From the NCBI GenBank assembly GCA_013416485.1, contig JACCEO010000005.1, positions 62,001 through 126,000 of the forward strand: a stretch of DNA of 64,000 nt, in the 5' to 3' direction. Made by a program: the position numbers and the translations under genes. The notes beneath the pieces were generated by a model. It saw only the letters and a program-made list of their open reading frames with translations. It was not told the DNA's origin and did not search any database. The stretch is from Alcaligenaceae bacterium. Lineage in GTDB: Bacteria > Pseudomonadota > Gammaproteobacteria > Burkholderiales > Burkholderiaceae_B. Positions within the stretch are counted from its first letter, which is position 1, and each line of letters starts with the position of its first letter. Below, one piece after another: positions 9,097 to 20,438 of this stretch.

Positions 9097-9872
9097 TTTT
9101 TGTCCTTGGAAAGGATGTGGTCAGCTATTTCCCAGTGGTCGTCGTGGGTCCAGGTAGCAACCAAGTGCTGCTGTTCCGTGTTGCGTCGTTCTTCGTAGGT
9201 TTGGCCGGTGCGCCAGGCGCTGGTTTGTTCCTTTAGGGAACGCATGATCAGGTTGGAACGTTGCAGCATGGGTTGAATAAAACTTTGCATGTCGGCACCG
9301 TTAGGGCCGTCAGCAATGATGGCGTCGGCCAAACCCCAGTTCAGGGCGAGTTCTGCGGTAACCATCTCGCATCTGGACATCATGCGCAGTGCGCGCGATG
9401 AACCCACCAATGCACATAAGTCCACACCACCACCCCAGGCTGGAGTGATGGCCAGCTTGGCTTGGATAAACCCTATGCGTGCTTTTGTGGATAACAGACG
9501 CATGTCGCAGGCCAGAGCCAGTTCGGCACCCCCGCCTATGGCATCACCATTCAGATAAGCAATTACCGGCACTTTGCATTGACGTACGGCATCCAGAGCA
9601 TTGCGTGCTTCGGTGCTCATGTCGCGTGTGGCTTCGGGCGTGCGTACTGTGGACAGATCGACAAGATCTCCACCTGCGGCGAAGTAGCGGTCTCCGGCCC
9701 CTTGAATAATGATCAAGCGTGTACTTTCCAGCTTGCCGTAATGGGTTACTGCTTCAGACAGTTCTTTAAGTACGGGGCGCGACAGCGCATTGTGTTTGTG
9801 CGCACGATTGATCATGAGGGAAATACTTCCGTCACCACTATCGGTAACGACGATGTCTTTATTGTTTTCCAT
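9093..9872 (-). CDS. Crotonase-superfamily protein, enoyl-CoA hydratase/ethylmalonyl-CoA decarboxylase-like
   Basis: A 259-residue crotonase fold protein, first gene of the mutase operon. The oxyanion-hole segments are AAGGDLVDL and GDAIGGGAELALACDMRLL. The Glu equivalent to rat hydratase Glu144 is present in GGGAEL, but the second catalytic Glu (Glu164) is replaced: the segment reads IQAKLAITPAWGGG, with Ala at that position. The pattern ACD-RL...ITPAWGGG...GSSRAL resembles mammalian ethylmalonyl-CoA decarboxylase (ECHDC1) more than a hydratase. Malonyl-CoA-type decarboxylation is therefore a plausible activity and would follow naturally on a mutase product, as ScpB does in E. coli. A plain hydratase or isomerase remains possible. 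Transcription starts in the 204-bp divergent gap shared with cobT. Confidence 0.85.
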   Translation of the reverse strand: MENNKDIVVTDSGDGSISLMINRAHKHNALSRPVLKELSEAVTHYGKLESTRLIIIQGAGDRYFAAGGDLVDLSTVRTPEATRDMSTEARNALDAVRQCKVPVIAYLNGDAIGGGAELALACDMRLLSTKARIGFIQAKLAITPAWGGGVDLCALVGSSRALRMMSRCEMVTAELALNWGLADAIIADGPNGADMQSFIQPMLQRSNLIMRSLKEQTSAWRTGQTYEERRNTEQQHLVATWTHDDHWEIADHILSKDKK

Positions 9873-9947
9873 TACATAAGCACTTTATTGGTTAATACAG
9901 CTGCAAAAAGGATATTTAAGACTAGACTTTTGTCTTTATTGTTTCGG

Positions 9948-9981
9948 TATAGTGAAACTATATTTATTTATATTCACTATA
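9948..9981. promoter_or_regulatory. Dyad motif in the divergent mutase operon/cobT promoter region
   Basis: The 204-bp gap between the crotonase gene and cobT contains TATAGTGAAACTATA (9948-9962), a perfect TATAGT/ACTATA dyad, and an inverted second copy of its half, TTCACTATA (9973-9981), so that TATAGTGAA occurs in both orientations 16 nt apart. The first dyad also satisfies the T-N11-A rule of LysR boxes (T at 9950, A at 9962). It could be the operator of the LysR regulator at the end of the mutase operon. No cobalamin riboswitch box was found here. Confidence 0.45.
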
Positions 9982-10076
9982 CAGAATTGATTTTTCCCGG
10001 TCAAGTAAATAAAACATCTGGTCAACCCTATAATGCGTGGCTGTCTTGCATCGTTTCATATCTATTTAGGGTTTCC

Positions 10077-11120
10077 ATGAAAATTCCATATGTCTGTTCC
10101 ACTGCGGATGACGGTCTGGCGCAGGCCTTGGAACAGGCAATTAATAACAAGACCAAACCTTTAGGTAGCTTGGGCTTACTAGAGACACTAGCCAAGCAGA
10201 TAGGCTTGGTTTTTCAGACCGTTCAGCCCAAACTTGAATCGCCATCCATGTTGGTGTTTGCAGGAGATCACGGCATTACTGCTGAAGGGGTGTCCGCTTA
10301 CCCTCAAGATGTCACTTGGCAGATGGTGGAAAATTTTCTAGGCCAAGGTGCCGCCATCAATGTCTTTGCTCGCCAACATCAGATGGCCCTGCATATTGTT
10401 GATGCAGGGGTCAATTACGATTTTGTTCCACGCGCTGGTTTACTGGATCGCAAGGTGGCATATGGCACGCAAAATTTCTTGTACCAGGCAGCTATGTCCT
10501 TGCAAGACTGCAAGCAAGCCTTACAACATGGCATGGAATTAGTCGACCTATGCCCTGGCAATGTTCTGGGGTTTGGGGAAATGGGCATAGGCAACACCAC
10601 ATCGGCGGCCGCCATCATGCATATATTGACTGGTCTTCCTATTGAGCAGTGCGTGGGGGCAGGTACAGGCTTGTCAGCCCAAGGTATTAGCCATAAAGCA
10701 CAGGTGATACAGGCGGCTGTTGTCCACCATGCTCATGTGAAAGACACAGATCCCTTGGCAGTATTGGCCACATTTGGTGGGTTTGAAATTGCCATGATGG
10801 CGGGGGCGATGCTGCAGGCAGCAGCCCAGCGTAAGGTGTTGTTAATAGATGGGTTTATTGCTACTAGTGCGTTGTTGCTGGCGTGGCGCTTACAGCCTGC
10901 TATTTTGGATTACTGCGTGTTTTGTCATTGTTCTGATGAAAGCGGTCATCAGTTGATGCTCGCGCATTTAGGGGCGCGGCCTGTGTTGCAGTTGGGGTTG
11001 CGTTTGGGTGAAGGCACAGCGTGTGCACTTGCTTGGCCGCTGTTGCAATCGGCTGTTGGTTTTTTGTGTGAAATGTCCACTTTCGAAACAGCCCAGGTCA
11101 GTCAAAGCGCAGCATCATGA
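10077..11120 (+). CDS. cobT: Nicotinate-nucleotide--dimethylbenzimidazole phosphoribosyltransferase
   Basis: A 347-residue CobT, which makes alpha-ribazole 5'-phosphate from dimethylbenzimidazole and nicotinate mononucleotide for the lower ligand of cobalamin. Diagnostic segments are NKTKPLGSLG near residue 24, VFAGDHGITAEGVSAYPQ, GFGEMGIGNTTSAAA, and the C-terminal RLGEGTACALAWPLL, which holds the catalytic Glu. The frame is open for about 500 bp upstream, but the conserved family start corresponds to the ATG at 10077 (MKIPYVCS); the upstream part runs antisense to the crotonase gene and is not real. The stop overlaps the cobS start by 4 bp. It is the first gene of a cobT-cobS-cobC unit divergent from a B12-dependent mutase. 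Confidence 0.95.
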   Translation: MKIPYVCSTADDGLAQALEQAINNKTKPLGSLGLLETLAKQIGLVFQTVQPKLESPSMLVFAGDHGITAEGVSAYPQDVTWQMVENFLGQGAAINVFARQHQMALHIVDAGVNYDFVPRAGLLDRKVAYGTQNFLYQAAMSLQDCKQALQHGMELVDLCPGNVLGFGEMGIGNTTSAAAIMHILTGLPIEQCVGAGTGLSAQGISHKAQVIQAAVVHHAHVKDTDPLAVLATFGGFEIAMMAGAMLQAAAQRKVLLIDGFIATSALLLAWRLQPAILDYCVFCHCSDESGHQLMLAHLGARPVLQLGLRLGEGTACALAWPLLQSAVGFLCEMSTFETAQVSQSAAS

Positions 11121-11929
11121 GCAAGCGTTATCTTTATTCTGGATCAACATTGAAAACTATTGCACTAGAACAACTAAGATTGTTTTTTATCGCCTTGCAG
11201 TTTTTCACTCGTGTACCCGTACCGTCGTGGGTGGGATTTCAGCCGGAGTGGTTACAGCAATCGGCGCGCTATTACCCATTAGTGGGCCTGGTGGTAGGCT
11301 TGGTAACCAGTTTGGTTTATCTGGCTGCGGCCTGGGTCTTGCCTCAGGGCATAGCAGTGCTACTGTCGATTAGTGCTGGTGTGTATTTAACCGGTGCTTT
11401 CCACGAGGACGGTTTTGCCGATGTGTGCGACGGCATAGGGGGTGGCTATACCCCAGAGCGGATTTTCCAGATTATGAAGGATTCCCGCATAGGGACTTAT
11501 GGCACAGTCGGATTGGGTTTGTTGTTAGCGGTCAAGGCCATGAGCTTGTTCTATATGGATGCCGCTGCAGTAGTGGGGGCTTTATGTGCGGGTCATAGTC
11601 TGTCACGTTTGTTGTCGGCAGCATTGATCTGGCGGTTGGATTACGCCAAAGAAGAGGGTAAAGCCAAGCCATTGGCTCAGCATATGGCAGATAGCGAATT
11701 CACGTTTGCCGCTGTAAGCACGCTTATTCCTTTGCTGCTAGTGGGGCTGTTGGGGTTGTTGCCTTGGTCGGCGATGTTGCTGGGCATAGGTGTGGCGTTA
11801 TTGGCCACGGTCTGGTTAAGTCGCTTATTTGTGCGAGCGATAGGTGGGTTTACTGGCGATTGTTTAGGTGCGGTACAGCAGGTTAGCGAGGTATTCTTTT
11901 ATCTGGGTGTGCTGTGCAGCTTTACTTGA
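11117..11929 (+). CDS. cobS: Adenosylcobinamide-GDP ribazoletransferase (cobalamin synthase)
   Basis: A 270-residue integral membrane enzyme that joins adenosylcobinamide-GDP and alpha-ribazole (phosphate), the last assembly step of cobalamin. The family signature GAFHEDGFADVCDGIGGG is present near residue 93, followed by KDSRIGTYG. Several hydrophobic helices follow (for example LIPLLLVGLLGLLPW). The listed start overlaps the cobT stop as ATGA; family members often begin nearer LRLFFIALQFFTRVPVP, so the first 15 or so residues are uncertain. The 3' end overlaps cobC by 16 bp. Confidence 0.95.
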   Translation: MSKRYLYSGSTLKTIALEQLRLFFIALQFFTRVPVPSWVGFQPEWLQQSARYYPLVGLVVGLVTSLVYLAAAWVLPQGIAVLLSISAGVYLTGAFHEDGFADVCDGIGGGYTPERIFQIMKDSRIGTYGTVGLGLLLAVKAMSLFYMDAAAVVGALCAGHSLSRLLSAALIWRLDYAKEEGKAKPLAQHMADSEFTFAAVSTLIPLLLVGLLGLLPWSAMLLGIGVALLATVWLSRLFVRAIGGFTGDCLGAVQQVSEVFFYLGVLCSFT

Positions 11930-12471
11930 TACGCCATCCACAGCCTTTGGTCGATGCCGATGTTTGCTACGGCAGTAGCAATGTGGATGTGGTGGCAGAC
12001 TCATTAGCCAATATCACTGAGCATTTAATAGAAATACTACCTCAGGGTTTACCGGTGTATACCAGCCCTTTGCTGCGCTGCATGGTGTTGGCTAAGCAAT
12101 TGGCAGCGCGTTTGAACTGTGCTGCGCCTAGTGCTGATGTACGTCTGCAAGAACTGCATTTTGGGGCATGGGAAATGCAACGCTGGGGTGATATTCCTTA
12201 TGCTGAGGTGGATGCTTGGGCAGCGGATATACCCAACTACTGTCCAGGGGGAGGCGAAAGCTTGGTGCAGATGGCACAGCGCGTATTGGATTTTCGTGCA
12301 GATGTCATGGATAGGGGGCAGGACAGCATAGTGGTTTGCCATGCAGGTAGCATGCGATTGCTGCTGGCCAGTCAGCATAGAACAGATGCTGTTGGAGTAG
12401 CGCAATGGGCGGCAGAACAGCCATTACACCCCGCTTGGGGAGAGCTTCAGCGCCTTATGCTGGGCACTTAA
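11914..12471 (+). CDS. cobC: Alpha-ribazole phosphatase-type histidine phosphatase
   Basis: A 185-residue histidine-phosphatase-superfamily protein. The phosphate-accepting motif is LIRHP near residue 6, a variant of the usual RHG/RHA, and the second catalytic His is in VVCHAGSMRLLLA. CobC removes the 5'-phosphate of alpha-ribazole phosphate or of adenosylcobalamin phosphate. Position directly after and overlapping cobS by 16 bp supports the cobalamin role over a generic phosphoglycerate-mutase-like function. 47 bp separate it from metH. Confidence 0.85.
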   Translation: MQLYLIRHPQPLVDADVCYGSSNVDVVADSLANITEHLIEILPQGLPVYTSPLLRCMVLAKQLAARLNCAAPSADVRLQELHFGAWEMQRWGDIPYAEVDAWAADIPNYCPGGGESLVQMAQRVLDFRADVMDRGQDSIVVCHAGSMRLLLASQHRTDAVGVAQWAAEQPLHPAWGELQRLMLGT

Positions 12472-12518
12472 ATAGACAGCGGTACAATGGCAGCTTCCCC
12501 TTGTCATGATTGCCTTAG

Positions 12519-15500
12519 GTGCTGCCCGTGTCTTATCCGTCTTTGCCTTATCCCATTTCCTCCTACACACGCGGGGCTGGCTTCGCCAAGCTGCTGGCCG
12601 AGCGTATCGTGGTGCTGGATGGCGCTATGGGCACCATGATACAGCAGTACAAACTGTCTGAAGCTGATTTTCGTGGCACCCGTTTTCTAGAACACACCAA
12701 AGACGTCAAGGGCAATAACGAATTGCTGTCATTGGTACGACCTGACATCATCAGTCAAATACACCGTGAATACTTGGAAGCCGGTGCTGATGTCATTTCC
12801 ACCAATACCTTTGGGGCAACGGCGGTGGCCCAGGGCGATTACAACCTGGCTGAATTGGCCTATGAGCAAAACCTGCAGTCGGCCAAGCTGGCGCGTATAG
12901 AGTGCGATACATTCAGCACCCCAGAGCGTCCGCGCTTTGTGGCCGGCGTGTTAGGGCCACAGCCCAAGACAGCCTCTATTTCACCGGATGTTAATGACCC
13001 GGCTGCACGTAACGTTACCTTTCAGCAACTACAAGATGCTTACACAGAACAGTTGAACGGTTTGTTGGACGGCGATGTCGATATCATTCTAATAGAAACT
13101 ATCTTCGACACCCTAAATGCTAAAGCCGCTATTTTTGCGGTGGAAACGGTCTTCGAAGAGCGTAATATCCGATTGCCGGTGATGGTGTCAGGCACAGTTA
13201 CCGACGCATCCGGACGCATACTGTCTGGGCAAACCGTCGAGGCCTTCTGGAACTCGGTACGCCACGCTAGGCCCATTACGATAGGGCTGAACTGTGCGCT
13301 GGGCGCGGCCCTGATGCGTCCTTATGTCGCTGAACTATCCAAAATTTGTGACACCTATGTGTGTGTCTACCCAAACGCTGGCTTGCCCAACCCTATGGCC
13401 GACACCGGCTTTGACGAAACTCCGGCAGATACTTCAGGCTTACTGGAAGAGTTCGCTGCCGCTGGCTTAGTCAACATGGTGGGCGGTTGCTGCGGCACTA
13501 CACCAGAACACGTTAGGCAAATTGCTGAAAAAGTACATAAGCTACCGGTACGTCAGGTGCCTGTAATACCTGTGAAAACGCGTTTGTCCGGCTTGGAACC
13601 ATTAAATATTGACGGTGACACCCTGTTTGTTAACGTGGGCGAGCGTACTAACGTCACGGGCAGCAAAATGTTTTTGCGCCTGATACGCGAAGAAAAATAC
13701 GATGAAGCCCTGGCCGTGGCTCGTCAGCAGGTGGAAAACGGTGCACAAATCATAGATATCAATATGGATGAGGGCATGCTGGATTCAGCAGCCTGCATGC
13801 ACAGGTTTCTGAATATGATTGCGTCCGAACCCGATATCTCCAGGGTTCCTATCATGATAGACAGCTCTAAATGGGATGTGATAGAAACCGGTTTGCGCTG
13901 TGTACAGGGTAAGGCAGTAGTTAACTCGATTTCCATGAAGGAAGGCGAAGAAGAATTCCTGCGTCACGCCCGCCTGTGCCGTAAGTATGGCGCCGCAGCT
14001 GTCGTTATGGCCTTTGATAAAGAAGGCCAGGCCGACAACCTGGAGAAACGTAAGACTATTTGTGGTCGAGCCTACAAACTATTGGTCGAAGAAGTGGGTT
14101 TCCCACCCGAAGATATTATTTTCGATCCTAACGTGTTCGCCATTGCCACGGGTATAGAAGAACATAATAACTACGCCGTTGACTTCATCGATGCCACGCG
14201 CTGGATCACAGAGAACCTGCCGTATGCGCGGGTGTCGGGCGGTATTTCTAACGTTAGCTTTTCATTCCGTGGCAATGAAGCCATGCGTGAAGCCATACAT
14301 GCGGTTTTCCTGTACTACGCGGTTCAGGAAGGTTTGACTATGGGTATCGTCAACGCAGGGCAGTTGGGCGTGTATAGCGACTTAGATAAAACCCTGAAAG
14401 ATATGGTCGAGGACGTGGTTCTTAACCGTGCTGAACCCCTGGGTAAAACCGATGCCAATGATGACAACACTCCTACAGAGCGTTTGGTAGAGTTGGCTGA
14501 AACCGTCAAGGGCTCAGGCGCTAAAAAGGTAGAAGATCTTACTTGGCGTGAACAGTCAGTCGAAGCACGTTTATCGCACGCGCTGGTACACGGTATAACT
14601 ACATTTATTGTTGAAGATACCGAAGAGGTTCGCCAAAAAATTGCCAATGCTGGCGGCAGGCCAATCAACGTCATCGAAGGTCCCTTGATGGACGGGATGA
14701 ACGTGGTGGGCGACTTGTTTGGTGCAGGCAAAATGTTCCTGCCACAGGTGGTGAAGTCAGCGCGTGTCATGAAACTGTCGGTAGCGCATCTGGTGCCTTT
14801 CATCGAAGAAGAAAAGCGTCAAATTGAAGCCGCTGGTGGTGATGTACGTTCCAGAGGAAAAATCGTGATCGCTACCGTTAAAGGTGACGTGCACGATATT
14901 GGTAAAAATATAGTTACCGTGGTCCTGCAGTGCAATAACTTTGAAGTCGTGAATATGGGCGTCATGGTGCCATGTTCGCAAATTCTGGATAAAGCCAAAG
15001 AAGAAAACGCCGACATGGTGGGCTTGTCGGGTTTGATTACGCCCAGCCTAGAGGAAATGGCCTACGTTGCATCTGAAATGCAACGCGATGACTACTTCCT
15101 TAGTCGCAAGCTGCCGTTGTTGGTGGGGGGGGCAACCACCAGCCGTGTGCATACTGCCGTGAAAATAGCCCCTAATTATGATGGGCCTGTTATTTATGTG
15201 CCGGATGCCAGTCGTTCGGTAGGTGTTGCCACGAGCTTAATGTCAGATAACGTGGATACCTACCTGGCCGAACTGGCCGAAGAGTACGAGTTGGTGCGTA
15301 CACGCCATGCGAATCGTAAAGCGACGCCGCTGGTTAGTTTGGCCGATGCGCGTGCGCGCCGGCCTGCCATTGACTGGAGCAACTACACGCCACCACGTCC
15401 CAAGTTCATAGGCCGCCGCACCTTCAAGAACTACGATTTGAACGAAGTTCTGAAGTTCTTGGATTGGACACCATTTTTCCAAACCTGGAGCCTATTCGGT

Positions 15501-16301
15501 CAGTATCCTGCTATTTTGGATGATGAAAAGGTTGGGGTTGAAGCTCGCAAATTGTTGGCTGAAGGCCAGGCCATGATGAAAAAAGTCATAGAAGGTCGCT
15601 GGTTGACTGCTAATGGCGTAATAGCGTTTTATCCTGCGAATACCGTTAACGATGAAGACATAGAAATCTACAGGGACGAAAGTCGTTCTGAAGTCTTGTT
15701 CACCTGGCGCAACTTGCGTCAGCAACAGGAAAAGCGCGAAGGTGTCGATTACAAATGCTTGGCGGATTACATTGCACCTAAATCCACCGGTATTACGGAC
15801 TACATAGGTATGTTTGCCGTGACGGGTGGGCTGGGTATAGAAAAGCACGATCAGCGTTTCTTGGATGATAACGATGACTATTCCAGTATCATGCTAAAAG
15901 CGATTGCAGACCGTTTGGCCGAAGGCTTTGCTGAAACCTTGCATGCTCGTGTGCGGCGCGACCTGTGGGGGTATGTCCCCGATGAAAGCCTAAGCGACGA
16001 AGCAATTATCGCCGAGAAATATCAAGGCATACGTCCTGCGCCTGGTTATCCTGCTTGCCCAGAACACGTGGTTAAAAAAGACATGTTTCAGGTACTGGAG
16101 TGTGATGACATCGAAATGCAGTTAACCGATGGTTTTGCCATGTACCCGGCATCCAGTGTGTCAGGGTTCTATTTCAGCCATCCTATGTCGCAGTATTTCA
16201 ACGTAGGTAATATCTCGGACGAGCAAGTGCAGGATTACGTACAGCGTAGCGGCCGCGACGAAGAAGATGTGCGTCGTTCATTAGCCAGTACCTTAAGGTA
16301 A
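12519..16301 (+). CDS. metH: Cobalamin-dependent methionine synthase
   Basis: A full-length 1260-residue MetH with all four modules. The homocysteine-binding barrel occupies about residues 25-340 and ends in the zinc-ligand [10 protein letters not shown]. The pterin-binding domain spans about 365-640 ([14 protein letters not shown] at its start), then the cobalamin cap and B12-binding domain with DVHDIGKNI near residue 790, and a C-terminal AdoMet-dependent reactivation domain. It transfers the methyl group of 5-methyltetrahydrofolate to homocysteine through methylcobalamin. No ATG lies near the conserved N-terminus; the listed start is a GTG, and a second GTG at 12528 is equally possible. 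An ATG at 12506 is out of frame. It follows cobTSC on the same strand, joining B12 assembly and a B12 user. Confidence 0.96.
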   Translation: MLPVSYPSLPYPISSYTRGAGFAKLLAERIVVLDGAMGTMIQQYKLSEADFRGTRFLEHTKDVKGNNELLSLVRPDIISQIHREYLEAGADVISTNTFGATAVAQGDYNLAELAYEQNLQSAKLARIECDTFSTPERPRFVAGVLGPQPKTASISPDVNDPAARNVTFQQLQDAYTEQLNGLLDGDVDIILIETIFDTLNAKAAIFAVETVFEERNIRLPVMVSGTVTDASGRILSGQTVEAFWNSVRHARPITIGLNCALGAALMRPYVAELSKICDTYVCVYPNAGLPNPMADTGFDETPADTSGLLEEFAAAGLVNMVGGCCGTTPEHVRQIAEKVHKLPVRQVPVIPVKTRLSGLEPLNIDGDTLFVNVGERTNVTGSKMFLRLIREEKYDEALAVARQQVENGAQIIDINMDEGMLDSAACMHRFLNMIASEPDISRVPIMIDSSKWDVIETGLRCVQGKAVVNSISMKEGEEEFLRHARLCRKYGAAAVVMAFDKEGQADNLEKRKTICGRAYKLLVEEVGFPPEDIIFDPNVFAIATGIEEHNNYAVDFIDATRWITENLPYARVSGGISNVSFSFRGNEAMREAIHAVFLYYAVQEGLTMGIVNAGQLGVYSDLDKTLKDMVEDVVLNRAEPLGKTDANDDNTPTERLVELAETVKGSGAKKVEDLTWREQSVEARLSHALVHGITTFIVEDTEEVRQKIANAGGRPINVIEGPLMDGMNVVGDLFGAGKMFLPQVVKSARVMKLSVAHLVPFIEEEKRQIEAAGGDVRSRGKIVIATVKGDVHDIGKNIVTVVLQCNNFEVVNMGVMVPCSQILDKAKEENADMVGLSGLITPSLEEMAYVASEMQRDDYFLSRKLPLLVGGATTSRVHTAVKIAPNYDGPVIYVPDASRSVGVATSLMSDNVDTYLAELAEEYELVRTRHANRKATPLVSLADARARRPAIDWSNYTPPRPKFIGRRTFKNYDLNEVLKFLDWTPFFQTWSLFGQYPAILDDEKVGVEARKLLAEGQAMMKKVIEGRWLTANGVIAFYPANTVNDEDIEIYRDESRSEVLFTWRNLRQQQEKREGVDYKCLADYIAPKSTGITDYIGMFAVTGGLGIEKHDQRFLDDNDDYSSIMLKAIADRLAEGFAETLHARVRRDLWGYVPDESLSDEAIIAEKYQGIRPAPGYPACPEHVVKKDMFQVLECDDIEMQLTDGFAMYPASSVSGFYFSHPMSQYFNVGNISDEQVQDYVQRSGRDEEDVRRSLASTLR

Positions 16302-16317
16302 GTTCAGGAGGGTGGGT

Positions 16318-17169
16318 ATGGGCACACCTGACCAGACACCCGTTGTCGGGACACTGTCCGATCAGGGCAGCCAAGTCCGTCGTAAAACCTTGGGTGATTT
16401 TTTACGTAGTGCCCGCGCTCGCGTTGCCCCGGACGATGTCGGACTGGCTGCTGGCGGCAGGCGTCGTACCCCAGGTTTGCGACGCGAAGAGGTCGCCTTG
16501 TTGTGCGATATCAGCGTCACTTGGTACACCTGGATAGAGCAGGGGCGCGATGTGGCGGTCTCAGCCAGCGTATGGGCGCGTCTAGCCACCGTGTTAAGTC
16601 TATCGCGAGCCGAACGGCATTATCTATTTGAGCTGGCCGAATCGGCCGACCCTCAGCATGGTCGTGCAGATTTCAACCCTTTGCCTGTCCAGTTGGCGGA
16701 CAGTGTGCATAGCATCACAGCACCGGCTTATATACTGGACAGGTGCTGGAATGTACTGGCTTGGAACCAACCGCTGTTGCAATTATTTAATGGTTGGCCT
16801 GCTAGCGTTAACGAGCCGAACTTGCTGCGCTATATTTTTATGGAACCAGCCGCCAGGTCCTTGATTGTGGATTGGGAACAGCGCGCTAGCCGGGTTGTTG
16901 CAGAGTTCCGTGCTGACGCAGGTGTTCATGCCGACGAGGCCGATGTGGCAACGTTGCTGCAAGAATTAGTAACCTCTAGCCCGGTATTTGCCCATTGGTG
17001 GACCCGGCATGCCGTGGTGGATCGAGAAGGGGGCTTGCGAGAGTTCCAACATCCCCAACAAGGTTTGTTGTGTTATCAGCAACTCACATTCCGTTTGGCT
17101 ACGCGTCCGGACTGTAAGCTGGTGATGCTGCTGGACAGTGTGGCGCCTTTACCTGCTCAAGTACAGTAA
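16318..17169 (+). CDS. XRE-family regulator with MmyB-like C-terminal domain
   Basis: A 283-residue regulator. The N-terminal helix-turn-helix contains the family hallmark GGRRRTPGLRREEVALLCDIS followed by WYTWIEQGRD, near residues 37-70. The remaining two-thirds match the MmyB-like ligand-binding (PAS-related) domain with DRCWNVLAWNQPLLQLF and FRADAGVHADEADV. These regulators bind small lipophilic ligands and control neighbouring oxidoreductases, but none is adjacent here. The start at 16318 is preferred over the GTG at 16312 because AGGAG lies 7 nt before it. It starts only 16 bp after metH and may share its transcript. Confidence 0.85.
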   Translation: MGTPDQTPVVGTLSDQGSQVRRKTLGDFLRSARARVAPDDVGLAAGGRRRTPGLRREEVALLCDISVTWYTWIEQGRDVAVSASVWARLATVLSLSRAERHYLFELAESADPQHGRADFNPLPVQLADSVHSITAPAYILDRCWNVLAWNQPLLQLFNGWPASVNEPNLLRYIFMEPAARSLIVDWEQRASRVVAEFRADAGVHADEADVATLLQELVTSSPVFAHWWTRHAVVDREGGLREFQHPQQGLLCYQQLTFRLATRPDCKLVMLLDSVAPLPAQVQ

Positions 17170-17209
17170 ACTGACCCATTAACGATTAATTATCATCGGT
17201 ATCTGAATT

Positions 17210-17401
17210 ATGGCTAAAAACTTCGAATCGGAAATCACACAATTTCTGAATAACTACAAAAAAGAACATCCTGGCACGGAAGCACGTCAACGTGAAGGTC
17301 GTTTTCGTTTGTGGGACAAGCACATAGATCCTGAACTGCAGGAAGGCTATCGTATCGCAAAGGTTCCGCAAGACCCTTACGTTTACTACCAGAACGACTA
17401 G
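17210..17401 (+). CDS. DUF3460 family small protein
   Basis: A 63-residue hydrophilic protein with the conserved pattern FESEITQFLNNYK...EGRFRLWDK, typical of DUF3460, a family of beta-proteobacteria. Function is unknown. It stands 7 bp before scpA, an arrangement seen repeatedly in Burkholderiales, so the two are probably cotranscribed. No signal peptide, membrane segment or cysteine is seen. Confidence 0.85.
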   Translation: MAKNFESEITQFLNNYKKEHPGTEARQREGRFRLWDKHIDPELQEGYRIAKVPQDPYVYYQND

Positions 17402-17408
17402 CTCGACG

Positions 17409-19643
<2,235 letters not shown>

Positions 19644-19647
<4 letters not shown>

Positions 19648-20438
19648 GGGGTAAAGAACAATTCCTGTAAGGCAAGGCCTGGTTCAGGTGCGCGCATAAA
19701 GGCTTCACCCACTAGGAAGGCATTGACGTTGTGTTCGCGCATTAGCTGCACATCGTCGGGGGTAAGTATCCCGCTTTCGGTAATTACTCGCTTGTCTTTG
19801 GGTATGACATCCAGTAACTGTATGGTGTTTTGTAGCGAAGTTTCAAAGGTGCGCAGGTTGCGGTTATTGATACCTAGCAATGGGGTTTTCAGTTGTAATG
19901 CGATATCCAGTTCGGCCTGATCATGTACTTCGACCAGTACGTCCATGCCCAACTCTATGGAAAGCTCTTCGAACTCTTTGAGTTGATGGATGCTTAGGGC
20001 AGCCACAATCAGCAAAATGCAATCGGCGCCCAAAGCCCGTGCATGAATGATCTGGTAAGGATCTATCATGAAGTCTTTGCGTAGCACCGGCAGCGTGCAG
20101 GCCGCACGCGCTTGACGCAGGTAGTCGTAGGAACCTTGGAAGTACTGCACATCGGTCAAGACTGACAAACAGGCGGCGCCATGTGCGGCGTACGAGCTGG
20201 CAATTTCTACCGGATTGAAGTTTTCCCGTATTACGCCTTTAGATGGTGAGGCTTTTTTAATTTCAGCAATGACGCCAGGTTTGCCTTGGGCGATTTTTTC
20301 TTCGATGGCACGGGCAAAACCTCGCAGGTCTTTGCGGATTTTTGCTTCACGTAGCAAGTCGGCTTCACTGCGCATCTGACGAGCTGTAGCGACTTCCGCT
20401 TTCTTGGTTTGTAAGATGGTGGCGAGTATATCGTTCAT
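19644..20438 (-). CDS. trpC: Indole-3-glycerol-phosphate synthase
   Basis: A 264-residue single-function TrpC, catalysing ring closure of carboxyphenylaminodeoxyribulose phosphate to indoleglycerol phosphate. The signature [12 protein letters not shown] lies near residue 58, with [12 protein letters not shown] and [12 protein letters not shown] further on, containing the catalytic Lys/Glu residues. Its start overlaps trpD by 4 bp and its stop overlaps the HIT gene. No PRAI (TrpF) domain is fused. Confidence 0.96.

Noticed and set aside
9579-10076. Open frame extending cobT upstream by 166 residues
   Set aside because: It runs antisense through the crotonase gene and the AT-rich promoter; the conserved CobT N-terminus begins at 10077.
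9873-10076. Cobalamin riboswitch before cobT
   Set aside because: No B12-box-like conserved sequence or suitable stem set could be seen; the gap is AT-rich with only the dyad motif.
14324-14803. 159-codon minus-strand ORF inside metH
   Set aside because: Shadow of the strongly conserved metH frame; no family features.
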